Position numbers and translations under genes: made by a program. 64,000 nt of DNA from the NCBI RefSeq assembly GCF_003201205.1, contig NZ_QICN01000002.1, positions 235,780-299,779 of the forward strand. Reading direction: 5' to 3'. Positions 46,491-56,093 of this stretch are shown here, in pieces. Position 1 is the first letter of the stretch. Each line of letters starts with the position of its first letter. The notes under the pieces are model-generated. The model searched no databases and had not been told where the DNA came from. It saw only the letters and a list, made by a program, of their open reading frames with translations. Source of the stretch: Sinimarinibacterium flocculans (GTDB taxonomy: Bacteria > Pseudomonadota > Gammaproteobacteria > Nevskiales > Nevskiaceae).

Positions 46491-47402
46491 TCATGGGTTC
46501 GCGACGCGAACGGCGCGCGCCGTCGCCGCCGCACGGTTCTCGACACCGAGCTTCTCGAACACCTGCTCCAGATGCTTGTTCACGGTGCGGTGGCTGATGC
46601 CAAGGATCTCGCTGATCTCGCGGTTGGATTTGCCGCGGCTGATCCACACCAGCACATCGGCCTCGCGCCCGGTCAGCGAGAACGCGTCCTGCAGCACGCG
46701 CTCCTCGCGCCCCGGACTGACATCCGCAAGCCGGTACAGGAACTCCGCCGGCCCGGTGGAGCCGACGAAGGACAATTCGAGGCGCCGGGCGCCGATCTCG
46801 ACGAAACTCGCCGACGGCGCATCGGCGCCGCCTTCGCGCAGGCGTGCGAGGCGCGTGGTCACATCGGCCGGCAAGGCCTGTGCACCGGTACCCCCGAACA
46901 GCTCGGTCAGCAGCGTCGCTGCGCGCGGCGTGCACCACTGCAGGCGACCTTCGCGATCAGTCGACAGCAGGTAGCGCCCGGTCGCATCGAGTGCCGCACG
47001 GGAACCCTGGGCGATGCGCGCATTCGCCAGGTGCACGCGGATGCGCGCCAGCAGCTCGTCGACGACGATGGGCTTGGTCACGTAGTCGACGCCGCCGGCT
47101 TCGAGTCCCTTGACCACGTGCCAGCTCTCGGACAGGCCGGTCATGAAGATCACCGGCACGTGCGTGAGCTGCTTGTCCTGCTTGAGCCGGCGACAGGTCT
47201 CGAAGCCGTCGAGCCCCGGCATCACCGCGTCCATCAGGATCAGGTCCGGCGTGATCTGGTCGACCAGCGACAGCGCGCTGGTGCCATCGGTCGCGACCAG
47301 CACGGTGACGCCCGCGTGATCGAGCGTATCGGTCAGGAAGCTCAGGTTGCCCGGCGTGTCGTCGACGACGAGCACGATGTCGCGACGCGCCGCCTCAGCC
47401 AT
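46491..47402 (-). CDS. LuxR-type response regulator of the urea locus
   Basis: This 303-residue regulator has a receiver (VLVVDDTPGNLSFLTDTL, phospho-Asp58 in LILMDAVMPG, YVTKP), then a PAS-like middle (about 135-230, YLLSTDREGRLQWCTP). A LuxR/FixJ HTH closes it (LTGREADVLVWISRGKSNRE, ISEILGISHRTVNKHLEQVF). It overlaps the stop of the transporter-kinase gene by 8 bases and precedes the urease genes, so it is the obvious phosphorylation partner of the kinase and a likely activator of the locus; that role is inference. Confidence 0.93.
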   Translation of the reverse strand: MAEAARRDIVLVVDDTPGNLSFLTDTLDHAGVTVLVATDGTSALSLVDQITPDLILMDAVMPGLDGFETCRRLKQDKQLTHVPVIFMTGLSESWHVVKGLEAGGVDYVTKPIVVDELLARIRVHLANARIAQGSRAALDATGRYLLSTDREGRLQWCTPRAATLLTELFGGTGAQALPADVTTRLARLREGGADAPSASFVEIGARRLELSFVGSTGPAEFLYRLADVSPGREERVLQDAFSLTGREADVLVWISRGKSNREISEILGISHRTVNKHLEQVFEKLGVENRAAATARAVRVANP

Positions 47403-50400
47403 CGCTGCGCTCCACCGGCTGCGGGTCGCCCTGCAGGCCGTCGAGCAGTCCGACATAGCCCTTGAGGTCGAAGCCGGCGACGAGCTGCTGTAGCCGCGCG
47501 GCGAAGGCGCGGCTCTCGGGGATGGCCGCTTCCATCTCGCGCAGCTTGGCCTCGATGCCGCGCACGTGGCCGATGCGCCCGAGCTGCAGCAGCTCGTCGA
47601 CATAGGGCTGGGCATCTGCCGGCGGCCGTTCGTCGCCGGACAAGGCTTCCGGCGCCGCGGCCGGCAGCGATTCGCCTTCGTAGACCCAGCGCAGCTTCAG
47701 CAGCCGCCCGATGCATTCGAGCATGCCGTCGATGTCGATCGGCTTGACCAGGAAGGCGTCGTGCGGCGCATTGCGCTCGCCGCCGCGGCTGTAGTCGTGG
47801 GCGTTGGCGGAGACCATCATGATCTTCGGCTGCGGCGGTTCGAGCGCGCGCAGCGCCGCCGCAACCTCCCAGCCGCTCATGCCGGGCATCGCGATGTCGA
47901 GCATCACCAGCTGCGGCCGGCATTCGCCGGCGAGATCGAGACAGCCGAGGCCGTCGGCGGCGGCGTACAGATTGAAGCCGAGCGGCCGCAGGATGCTCTC
48001 GACCAGGCCACGGTGGGCGGCGTCGTCGTCCGCCATCAGCACGGTCACGCGTGGGCCGAGATAGCCGATGATGCGCCGCTGTGCATCCTCGGCCGTCCCG
48101 GCTCCGGTGGCCCGCGACAGATACAGGCGCAGGCTGAAGGTGCTGCCCTGGCCCGGCGTGCTGCGCACGGCGATCTCGCCGCCCATGATCTGCACCAGAA
48201 CCTTGGTGATCGTCAGGCCCAGGCCGACGCCGGGCACCGCCTGCACGCCGGGCATGCCGCCGCGCTCGAAGGGCTTGAAGATCGCCTCGAGATCGTCCTG
48301 GCGGATGCCGATGCCGGAGTCGCTGATCTCGATCTCCGCGACCTGGCTGCTCGGGTAGCGCACCGTGAAGCAGACGTGCCCCTGCTGCGTGTACTTCACC
48401 GCGTTCGACAGCAGGTTGATCAGGATCTGGCGCAGGCGCTTCTGGTCGGCGTGCACGCAGGCCGGCAACTGCGCGGGCCGCTCGTAGCGGAACTCGATGG
48501 ACTTGGCCGCCGCCTGCACGCGGAACATGTCGGCGATCTGGTCGAGGAATTCCGGCAGCGCGACCTTGTCGCGCGACAGGCGCAGCAGGCCGCTCTCGAT
48601 CTTGGAGATGTCGAGCAGGCCGTCGACGAGATTCGACAGGTGCGAGGCGCTGCGGCGGATCACCTGGATCGCCTTCTCCGGACGCGCGGTGCCGCGTTCG
48701 AGCAACTGCGCATAGCCGAGGATCGCGTTCAGCGGCGAGCGGATCTCGTGGCTGATACCGACCAGATAACGGCTCTTCGCCTCGTTGGCGCCCTCCGCGA
48801 GCTCCTTGGCCTTCTGCAGCTCGGCATCGGTGCGTTCGTGCGCCTCGATCTCCTGCATCAGCATCGCCGTCTGCCGCTGCGTTTCCTGCTCGGCGGCGTG
48901 GCGGCTGTGCTGCGCCAGCACGAGCAGCCAGGCCGAAACGCCAGAGACGATCAGCAGCGCGAAGAACACCACGGTCAGCACATTGCGCACGGCCTCCGCA
49001 TGCGCCGGCGCCGCACCGACGTACTGCAGGTAGATCACCGTCAGCAGAAAGCCGATCACCAGGTTCAGCAGCACGAAGATGCCGACGAAGTGGCCGGTGC
49101 TCGGATGCACGGCGTCGGCGACGCGTTGCGGCAGCAGGCGCCGCAGCATCGCGCCGAGCTGCTGGCCGAAACGGCTGTCCTGCTTGCAGATGTCGTGGCA
49201 GCGCGCCTCGAGCGTGCAGCACAGCGAGCAGATCGGTCCGGCGTAGGCCGGGCACAGGGCCATGTCGCTGCGTTCGAAGACGTTCTCGCAGATCACGCAG
49301 CGGATCTCCGGCGCCTGGTCGAGGTCTCCGGAGCGGCGCGCGATGTACCAGCGCCCCTGCGTCTGCCAGGCGATCAGCGGCGCGAGCGCAAAGGCCACGC
49401 CGAAGCCGAGGAACGGCGACAGCGCCTGCGCCATCGTCCCCAGCGCGCCGACGAAGGCCGCGGTGGACACGATCACCGAACCGAGCATCGCGCCGACGCC
49501 GACCGGATTGATGTCGTACAGGTGCGCGCGCTTGAACTCGATGGCCGGCGGCGACCAGCCGACGCGCTTGTTGATGACCAGGTCCGCGGTCAGCGCGCCG
49601 ATCCAGGCGACGGCGAAGTTCGCGTAGAGCATCAGCACGCCTTCGATCACGCGCAGGATGCCGACCTCCATCAGCAGCAGTGCCAGCAGCACGTTGAACA
49701 CCAGCCAGACCACGCGGCCCGGATGCGCATGCGTGAGCCGCGAGAAGAAGTTCGACCAGGCGATCGAGCCGGCGTAGGCGTTGGTGACGTTGATCTTGAG
49801 CTGGCAGACGATGACGAACACCGCGGTCAGGGCAAGCGCCACCGTCGGTGAACCGAAGGTCTCGCCGAAGGCGACGAAGAACATCTGCGAGGGATCGGCG
49901 GCGCGCGCTTCCGGCACGCCGACGCTGAGCGCGAAGTACGCGAGGAAGGAGCCGGCGAGCAGCTTGAGGCCGCCCATGAACACCCAGCCCGGCCCGCTGG
50001 TGATCATGGCCGTCCACCAGCGCACGCGACCGATGCGCTCGCGGTCCGGAAGGAAGCGCAGGTAATCGGCCTGCTCGCCGATCTGCGGCAGCAGCGACAG
50101 CAGCGTCGAGGCGCAGATCGCGAACAGCACCGGGTCGAGTCCGCCGCCGGCGTCGCCGCTGCGGCCGGCAAAGCTCGTCCAGCCCTTGATGGTCTCGCCG
50201 TCGGCGGTCAGCAGGAAGCCCAGCGCCACGACCTGCAGCAGCAGCCACACCGGCTGCGTCGCCAGTTGCACGCGGCTGATCATGCGGATGCCGTAGATCG
50301 CGACCGGAATCACGATCAGCGAGCTGAGGATGTGCCCGGCCCACAGCGGGATGCCGAAGACCAGTTCGAGCACGCCGGACATGATGCTGGCCTCGATCGC

Positions 50401-50880
50401 CAGCAGCAGGAAGGTGAACGAGGCGTAGATCAGCGAGGTGATCGTCGACCCCATGTAGCCGAAGCCTGCGCCACGCGTGAGCAGGTCCACGTCGAGCCCG
50501 TAGCGGGCGGCGTAGCGCGCGATCGGCATGCCGATCAGGAACATCAGCGCGCAGACGACGACGATCGCCGTCGCCGCGTTGGCGAAGCCGTAGGCGAGGG
50601 TCAGCGCCCCGCCGATCGCCTCGCAGGCGAGAAACGAGATCGCGCCGTAGGCGGTGTGCGCGACCCGCGCGGCCGAATACTTGCGCGCGCGCTCCGCGGT
50701 GTAGCGCAGCGCGTAGTCCTCCAGCGTCTGGCTGGCGACCCATTTGTTGTACTGGCGGCGCTCGCGCAGGATGCGCTGCCGCGGCGGCGCGCCCGCGCGC
50801 AGCACCGCCGCCTCGCTGCGTTCGGTGTGCACGCCGCGCATCTTGCGCGCCGTCGCCGGCTTTGCACCTACGTCAAACAC
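47395..50880 (-). CDS. NCS1 transporter-histidine kinase-receiver fusion
   Basis: This 1161-residue membrane sensor has residues about 85-510 as an NCS1/purine-cytosine-permease-type transporter (repeated helices; LATQPVWLLLQVVALGFLL, INVTNAYAGSIAWSNFFSRL). A Cys-rich block with eight Cys between 528 and 565 follows, then two helices (598-660) and a coiled coil (660-705). The kinase has H711 in YLVGISHEIRSPLN, N box INLLSNAVKY, and G boxes DSGIGI and GVGLGL. A receiver (about 945-1065) has Asp995 in LVMLDIAMPG and VKPID. A helical tail ends the protein. The GTG start at 50880 follows a G-rich site; an ATG 13 codons later is possible. Sensing through a transporter domain recalls CbrA, which uses a different transporter family. 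Urea or a related compound is the inferred signal. Confidence 0.93.
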   Translation of the reverse strand: MFDVGAKPATARKMRGVHTERSEAAVLRAGAPPRQRILRERRQYNKWVASQTLEDYALRYTAERARKYSAARVAHTAYGAISFLACEAIGGALTLAYGFANAATAIVVVCALMFLIGMPIARYAARYGLDVDLLTRGAGFGYMGSTITSLIYASFTFLLLAIEASIMSGVLELVFGIPLWAGHILSSLIVIPVAIYGIRMISRVQLATQPVWLLLQVVALGFLLTADGETIKGWTSFAGRSGDAGGGLDPVLFAICASTLLSLLPQIGEQADYLRFLPDRERIGRVRWWTAMITSGPGWVFMGGLKLLAGSFLAYFALSVGVPEARAADPSQMFFVAFGETFGSPTVALALTAVFVIVCQLKINVTNAYAGSIAWSNFFSRLTHAHPGRVVWLVFNVLLALLLMEVGILRVIEGVLMLYANFAVAWIGALTADLVINKRVGWSPPAIEFKRAHLYDINPVGVGAMLGSVIVSTAAFVGALGTMAQALSPFLGFGVAFALAPLIAWQTQGRWYIARRSGDLDQAPEIRCVICENVFERSDMALCPAYAGPICSLCCTLEARCHDICKQDSRFGQQLGAMLRRLLPQRVADAVHPSTGHFVGIFVLLNLVIGFLLTVIYLQYVGAAPAHAEAVRNVLTVVFFALLIVSGVSAWLLVLAQHSRHAAEQETQRQTAMLMQEIEAHERTDAELQKAKELAEGANEAKSRYLVGISHEIRSPLNAILGYAQLLERGTARPEKAIQVIRRSASHLSNLVDGLLDISKIESGLLRLSRDKVALPEFLDQIADMFRVQAAAKSIEFRYERPAQLPACVHADQKRLRQILINLLSNAVKYTQQGHVCFTVRYPSSQVAEIEISDSGIGIRQDDLEAIFKPFERGGMPGVQAVPGVGLGLTITKVLVQIMGGEIAVRSTPGQGSTFSLRLYLSRATGAGTAEDAQRRIIGYLGPRVTVLMADDDAAHRGLVESILRPLGFNLYAAADGLGCLDLAGECRPQLVMLDIAMPGMSGWEVAAALRALEPPQPKIMMVSANAHDYSRGGERNAPHDAFLVKPIDIDGMLECIGRLLKLRWVYEGESLPAAAPEALSGDERPPADAQPYVDELLQLGRIGHVRGIEAKLREMEAAIPESRAFAARLQQLVAGFDLKGYVGLLDGLQGDPQPVERSDG

Positions 50881-50981
50881 CCCACCCCCTTACGCCAATC
50901 ACCCCATGGGCGCAGCCCCTCCGCGTCCCTAGCCTGATTCGGGAGTCGGGGGCGTCAGCGGGTTCGGGGACGGTGGCCATG

Positions 50982-51008
50982 TGCACCACTTTGAAGCACG
51001 GACCGTGC
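50982..51008. promoter_or_regulatory. Operator-like sites between the urease and urt operons
   Basis: TGCACC-N5-GAAGCA (50982-50998) resembles an NtrC site with one good half. It overlaps a perfect 13-bp palindrome GCACGG-A-CCGTGC (50996-51008). On the minus strand the palindrome reads within TCGGCACGGTCCGTGCT, which keeps the GG and GC of a sigma-54 promoter facing the kinase gene. A second palindrome CTGCCGGCAG lies at 51043-51052. The whole divergent gap is 226 bases. Confidence 0.45.
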
Positions 51009-51106
51009 CGAAGGCCGCAAGCCTGCGCGTCCGAGCGGCTTTCTGCCGGCAGGGAATTCCGTGCCGGTCCACGGGTGAGCAGCACCGAGAACTACGGAGA
51101 GTGTGA

Positions 51107-52399
51107 ATGGCAATCGTGAAACTCAGACCGCATCTGGCGGGGCTACTGACGGGGGTCGCGCTCGGCGCCGCCAGCTTCGCGGTACAGGCCGCCGACACCA
51201 TCAAGGTCGGCGTACTGCACTCGCTGTCCGGCACGATGGCGATCTCGGAGACCACGCTGAAGGACACCGTCCTGATGATGGTCGACGAGCAGAACAAGAA
51301 GGGCGGCCTGCTCGGCAAGAAGCTCGAGGCCGTCGTCGTCGACCCGGCATCGAACTGGCCGCTGTTCGCCGAGAAGGCGCGCGAGCTGCTCGCCAAGGAC
51401 AAGGTCGACGTCGTCTTCGGCTGCTGGACCTCGGTGTCGCGCAAGAGCGTGCTGCCGGTGTTCGAGGAGCTCAACGGCCTGCTGTTCTACCCGGTGCAGT
51501 ACGAGGGCGAGGAATCGTCCAAGAACGTGTTCTACACCGGCGCCGCACCGAACCAGCAGGCGATCCCGGCCGTCGACTACCTGATGAACGATCTGGAAGT
51601 CGAGCGCTGGGTGCTCGCCGGCACCGACTACGTCTACCCGCGCACGACCAACAAGATCCTCGAGGCCTACCTCAAGGCCAAGGGCGTGGCCGCGGACGAC
51701 ATCATGATCAACTACACGCCGTTCGGACATTCCGACTGGCAGTCGATCGTCTCCGACATCAAGAAGTTCGGCAGCGCCGGCAAGAAGACCGCGGTGGTCT
51801 CGACGATCAACGGCGACGCCAACGTGCCGTTCTACAAGGAACTCGCCAACCAGCAGATCTCCGCCGAGGACATCCCGGTGGTCGCGTTCTCGGTCGGTGA
51901 GGAAGAGCTGGCCGGTCTCGACACCGGCCCGCTGGTCGGCCACCTCGCCGCGTGGAACTACTTCATGTCCATCGACACGCCGGCCAACGAGGCGGCGATC
52001 GCGAACTGGCACGCGTTCATCAAGAACGACGAGCGCACCTTCAACGATCCGATGGAAGCGACGGTGATCGGCTTCAACCTCTGGGCCAAGGCGGTCGAGA
52101 AGGCCAAGACCACCGAGGTCGACAAGGTCAGCGACGCCATCATCGGCCTCGAAGTGCCGAACCTCACCGGCGGCACCGCGAAGATGCTGGCCAACCACCA
52201 CCTGACCAAGCCGGTGTTCATCGGCGAGATCCGCGACGACGGTCAGCTCGACGTGGTCTGGCAGACGGAAGGCGAAGTGCCGGGAGACGCCTGGTCGGAT
52301 TTCCTCGACGGTTCCAAGGACATCGAGGCCGACTGGGTCACGCTCAAGTGCGGCAACTACAACACCAAGACCAAGAAGTGCTCGGGTCAGAACTACTGA
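51107..52399 (+). CDS. urtA: Urea ABC transporter, substrate-binding protein
   Basis: This 430-residue periplasmic binding protein has a signal peptide of about 28 residues (ending FAVQA). Marks are TIKVGVLHSLSGTMAISETT, FGCWTSVSRKSVLPVFEELN, LLFYPVQYEGEESSKNVFYT and GDANVPFYKEL, all close to known UrtA sequences. It binds urea or short amides and delivers them to UrtBC. The ATG at 51107 follows GGAGAG. It leads the urtABCDE operon and diverges from the transporter-kinase gene. Confidence 0.97.
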   Translation: MAIVKLRPHLAGLLTGVALGAASFAVQAADTIKVGVLHSLSGTMAISETTLKDTVLMMVDEQNKKGGLLGKKLEAVVVDPASNWPLFAEKARELLAKDKVDVVFGCWTSVSRKSVLPVFEELNGLLFYPVQYEGEESSKNVFYTGAAPNQQAIPAVDYLMNDLEVERWVLAGTDYVYPRTTNKILEAYLKAKGVAADDIMINYTPFGHSDWQSIVSDIKKFGSAGKKTAVVSTINGDANVPFYKELANQQISAEDIPVVAFSVGEEELAGLDTGPLVGHLAAWNYFMSIDTPANEAAIANWHAFIKNDERTFNDPMEATVIGFNLWAKAVEKAKTTEVDKVSDAIIGLEVPNLTGGTAKMLANHHLTKPVFIGEIRDDGQLDVVWQTEGEVPGDAWSDFLDGSKDIEADWVTLKCGNYNTKTKKCSGQNY

Positions 52400-52503
52400 T
52401 CCCGGCCGTCAAAGACGGGACCTCTGAGAAGTAGGGAACTCGGCCGGCGTTGCGACACGCTCTTCGCGGCGCCGGCCCCTTTTCTCCAGCCCCAACCCAC
52501 ACC

Positions 52504-54153
52504 ATGACCGCTCGCCTCCATCGCCCGCCCGGCCGCACCGTCGCGCACCTGATGCTCTGGTGCTGGGCGCTGCTGCTCGCTTCCGGTCTGCAGGTCGCCG
52601 CCGCGCAGGCGCCGGGCGACACGCACCATGCGGAGCAGGTGGCGCAACTCGCCACGGCAGGCTTCGGCGAGAAGGAGCGCATCGTCGATGCGCTGCTCGA
52701 AGCGCGTCATCCGCAGACGCGTATGCTGCTCGCCGCCTTCCTCGACGGCCGTCTGGCGTCGCGCAAGTCCGACGGCAAGGTCTTCATCACCGAGGACGCC
52801 GACGACGGCGTCGCACTCGTCGATCCGGTCGACGCCAGTGCCGCCGGTACGGCGAAGTCATCGGCGCTGCGCAAGATCGGCACCAACAACCGCCTGCGCA
52901 AGAAACTCAAGGGCGCCATCGCCCTCTTCGACCTCGACGACGCCGATGCCGGCGTGCGCCTCGCTGCCGTCGACGAGATGCTGCGCGAACTCGACGCCAC
53001 CACGGTGAGCGCACTGCGCACGCGGCTCGGGGTCGAGGACAGCGCGCGCGTGCGCCGCGCCCTCGAAGTCGGCCTCGCGCTCGCCGACCTGTCCTCGCCC
53101 GATGCCGAGGTGCGGCTGGCGGCCGTCGGCACGCTTGAGGGCGAACTCGGCACCGCGGTCTACAACCGCCTCAAGACGCTCGAACGTGATGAGCCGGACG
53201 CGCGGGTGCGGGACGCCGCCTTGTCGGGCCTGCGTCATATCGACCAGTGGCGCCGCTTCTACGGCGGTGTCGAGACCCTGTTCTTCGGCCTGTCGCTGGG
53301 CTCCGTGCTCGTGCTCGCCGCGATCGGCCTCGCCATCACCTTCGGCGTCATGGGCGTAATCAACATGGCGCACGGCGAGCTGATGATGATCGGCGCCTAC
53401 ACCGCCTACGTCATGCAGTTGCTGCTGCCGCAGCACACGACGCTGGCCGTGCTGCTGGCAGTGCCGGCGGCCTTTCTCGTCTCGGGCCTGGTCGGCGTCG
53501 GCATCGAACGCGGCATCGTGCGCTTTCTCTACGGCCGCCCACTGGAGACCCTGCTCGCGACCTTCGGCCTGTCGCTGATCCTGCAGCAGGCGGTGCGCTC
53601 GATCTTCTCGCCGCTAAACCGCTCGGTGGCCACGCCGGAATTCATGAGCGGCTCGTGGCAGATCAACGAAGTCTTCTCGCTGACCTGGAACCGCCTGTAC
53701 ATCGTCATCTTCGCACTGCTCGTGTTCGCGCTGCTGCAGCTCGTGCTCAACAAGACCTCGCTGGGCCTGAAGGTGCGCGCGGTCTCGCAGAACCGCGAGA
53801 TGGCGCGGGCGCTGGGCGTGCGCAGCGCCCGCGTCGACGCGATGACGTTCGGCCTCGGCGCCGGCGTCGCCGGTGTGGCCGGCGTTGCGCTGTCGCAGCT
53901 CACCAACGTCGGGCCGAACCTGGGGCAGAGCTACATCGTCGACTCGTTCATGGTCGTGGTCTTCGGCGGCGTCGGCAATCTCTGGGGCACGCTGATCGGC
54001 GGCATGTCGCTGGGTGTCGTCAACAAGCTGCTCGAACCCTGGTCGGGCGCGGTGATGGCGAAGATCCTCGTGCTGGTCTTCCTGATCCTGTTCATCCAGC
54101 GGCGTCCGCGCGGGCTGTTCCCGCACAAGGGCCGCGCGGCGGAGGGCCACTGA
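52504..54153 (+). CDS. urtB: Urea ABC transporter, permease UrtB
   Basis: This 549-residue protein has an N-terminal signal segment (about 1-32) and a periplasmic HEAT-like domain of about 200 residues typical of UrtB (GVRLAAVDEMLRELD, EVRLAAVGTLEGEL). A LivH-type permease with about eight helices follows (ITFGVMGVINMAHGELMMIG, GIERGIVRFLYGRPLETLLA, VVVFGGVGNLWGTLIGG). The ATG at 52504 starts the signal. The urtC ATG overlaps its stop (TGATG). Confidence 0.96.
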   Translation: MTARLHRPPGRTVAHLMLWCWALLLASGLQVAAAQAPGDTHHAEQVAQLATAGFGEKERIVDALLEARHPQTRMLLAAFLDGRLASRKSDGKVFITEDADDGVALVDPVDASAAGTAKSSALRKIGTNNRLRKKLKGAIALFDLDDADAGVRLAAVDEMLRELDATTVSALRTRLGVEDSARVRRALEVGLALADLSSPDAEVRLAAVGTLEGELGTAVYNRLKTLERDEPDARVRDAALSGLRHIDQWRRFYGGVETLFFGLSLGSVLVLAAIGLAITFGVMGVINMAHGELMMIGAYTAYVMQLLLPQHTTLAVLLAVPAAFLVSGLVGVGIERGIVRFLYGRPLETLLATFGLSLILQQAVRSIFSPLNRSVATPEFMSGSWQINEVFSLTWNRLYIVIFALLVFALLQLVLNKTSLGLKVRAVSQNREMARALGVRSARVDAMTFGLGAGVAGVAGVALSQLTNVGPNLGQSYIVDSFMVVVFGGVGNLWGTLIGGMSLGVVNKLLEPWSGAVMAKILVLVFLILFIQRRPRGLFPHKGRAAEGH

Positions 54154-55247
54154 TGCACACGCCGCTGCTGAAGACCCTGCTCACCGAACGCGGCAGCCAG
54201 GTGTTTCTGGGCGTGCTGATCGTCACGGCGATTCTCGTCCCCCTCCTGAACCTCGCGGTCCCGGCCGACTCGGCGCTGCACGTGTCGACCTACACCGTCA
54301 CGCTGCTCGGCAAGTACCTGTGCTACGCGCTGCTGGCGATCGCGGTCGATCTGGTCTGGGGCTACTGCGGGATTCTCAGCCTGGGCCACACCGCGTTCTT
54401 CGCGCTCGGCGGCTACGCGATGGGCATGTACCTGATGCGACAGATCGGGACGCGCGGCGTCTACGGCGATCCGGTGCTGCCGGACTTCATGGTGTTCCTG
54501 AACTGGTCCGAGCTGCCGTGGTACTGGCACGGCTTCGACATGTTCTGGTTCGCGATGCTGATGGTGGTGCTCGCGCCCGGTGCGCTCGCCTACGTCTTCG
54601 GCTGGTTCGCGTTCCGCTCGCGCGTGACCGGGGTGTACCTGTCGATCATCACCCAGGCACTGACTTTCGCGCTGCTGCTCGCCTTCTTCCGTAACGAGAT
54701 GGGCTTCGGCGGCAACAACGGCCTGACCGATTTCAAGGACCTGCTCGGCTTCGACCTGCAGGCGGACGCGACACGCATCGGCCTGTTCCTCGCCACGGCG
54801 TTCGCGCTCGGCGGCGGCTACGTCGCCTGCCGCGCCATCGCCGCCTCGCGCGCCGGCCGCGTCATCCGCGCGATCCGCGATGCCGAGGGCCGCGCGCGCT
54901 TCATCGGCTACCGCGTCGAGTCGTACAAGCTGTGGCTGTGGACCTTCTCGGCGGTACTCGCCGGCATCGCCGGCGCGCTGTACGTGCCACAGGTCGGCAT
55001 CATCAATCCCGGCGAGTTCGCGCCGATCAACGCGATCGAGATCGTCATCTGGGTCGCGGTCGGCGGCCGCGGCACGCTGTACGGCGCGGTGCTCGGTGCA
55101 TTGGTCGTCAACTACGCCAAGACCTGGTTCACCGGCGCCTTCCCGGAAGTCTGGCTGTACGCGCTGGGCGCACTGTTCGTGCTGGTCACGCTGTTCCTGC
55201 CGCAGGGCATCGTCGGCCTGCTGGCGCGTGCGAGGAAGACCGCATGA
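54153..55247 (+). CDS. urtC: Urea ABC transporter, permease UrtC
   Basis: This 364-residue LivM-type inner-membrane permease shows AIAVDLVWGYCGILSLGHTA, FFALGGYAMGMYLMRQIG, YLSIITQALTFALLLAFFRN and EIVIWVAVGGRGTLYGAVLG, all typical of UrtC. It pairs with UrtB in the membrane channel. Start and stop overlap both neighbours, indicating tight translational coupling. Confidence 0.97.
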   Translation: MHTPLLKTLLTERGSQVFLGVLIVTAILVPLLNLAVPADSALHVSTYTVTLLGKYLCYALLAIAVDLVWGYCGILSLGHTAFFALGGYAMGMYLMRQIGTRGVYGDPVLPDFMVFLNWSELPWYWHGFDMFWFAMLMVVLAPGALAYVFGWFAFRSRVTGVYLSIITQALTFALLLAFFRNEMGFGGNNGLTDFKDLLGFDLQADATRIGLFLATAFALGGGYVACRAIAASRAGRVIRAIRDAEGRARFIGYRVESYKLWLWTFSAVLAGIAGALYVPQVGIINPGEFAPINAIEIVIWVAVGGRGTLYGAVLGALVVNYAKTWFTGAFPEVWLYALGALFVLVTLFLPQGIVGLLARARKTA

Positions 55248-56077
55248 AGCTGCCGGCCGCCCTCGAGACCTTTGCCGACCGCGAGCACGTCTTCGAGTTC
55301 ATGGCGCGCGGCTCGCGCGTGCCACGCCTCGACGTCTCGCACAACGTGATCCTCTACCTAGAGGACATCACCGTCGCCTTCGACGGATTCCGCGCGCTGA
55401 ACGATCTCACCCTGTACGTCGACGCCGGCGAGCTGCGTTGCATCATCGGCCCGAACGGCGCCGGCAAGACGACGATGATGGACGTGATTACCGGCAAGAC
55501 GCGCCCGGATTCCGGTTCCGCGTGGTTCGGCCAGACCATCGACCTGCTGCAGCTCGACGAACCCGAGATCGCCGCCGCCGGCATCGGCCGCAAGTTCCAG
55601 AAGCCGACCGTGTTCACCGAGCACTCGGTGTTCGAGAACCTGGAACTGGCGATGGCCGGCGACAAGCGCGTCTGGCGCATCCTCTTCGCAAAGCTGACGC
55701 CGGCGCAGATCGAGCGCATCGAGTCGGTGCTCGAAACCATCGGCCTCAAGGATCAGCGCGATGCGCGCGCCGGCAGCCTGTCGCACGGCCAGAAGCAGTG
55801 GCTGGAGATCGGCATGCTGCTGATGCAGGACCCGCAGCTATTGCTCGTCGACGAACCGGTGGCAGGCATGACGCCGCAGGAGACCGAGCGCACCGCCGAG
55901 CTGCTGCTCGGCCTCGCCGGCAAGCACTCGGTGGTCGTCGTCGAGCACGACATGGCGTTCGTGCGTTCGATCGCGCGCAAGGTGACGGTGCTGCACGAAG
56001 GCTCGGTCCTCGCCGAGGGCTCGCTCGACGAGGTGCAGAACAACGCCAAGGTCGTCGAGGTGTATCTCGGTGAGTGA
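55244..56077 (+). CDS. urtD: Urea ABC transporter, ATPase UrtD
   Basis: This 277-residue ATP-binding subunit has Walker A GPNGAGKTT at about residues 69-77, the LSHGQKQWLEIGMLLMQ signature, Walker B LLLVDEPVAGM and the switch His in VVVEHDM. The N-terminal extension (HNVILYLEDITVAFDGFRAL) is normal for UrtD. ATGA overlap with urtC. Confidence 0.97.
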   Translation: MKLPAALETFADREHVFEFMARGSRVPRLDVSHNVILYLEDITVAFDGFRALNDLTLYVDAGELRCIIGPNGAGKTTMMDVITGKTRPDSGSAWFGQTIDLLQLDEPEIAAAGIGRKFQKPTVFTEHSVFENLELAMAGDKRVWRILFAKLTPAQIERIESVLETIGLKDQRDARAGSLSHGQKQWLEIGMLLMQDPQLLLVDEPVAGMTPQETERTAELLLGLAGKHSVVVVEHDMAFVRSIARKVTVLHEGSVLAEGSLDEVQNNAKVVEVYLGE

Positions 56078-56093
56078 CCAAGGCGAGTCGCAC

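Noticed and set aside
47566-49851. A 761-codon open frame on the plus strand.
   Set aside because: Antisense to the transporter-kinase gene, which has full kinase and receiver motifs.
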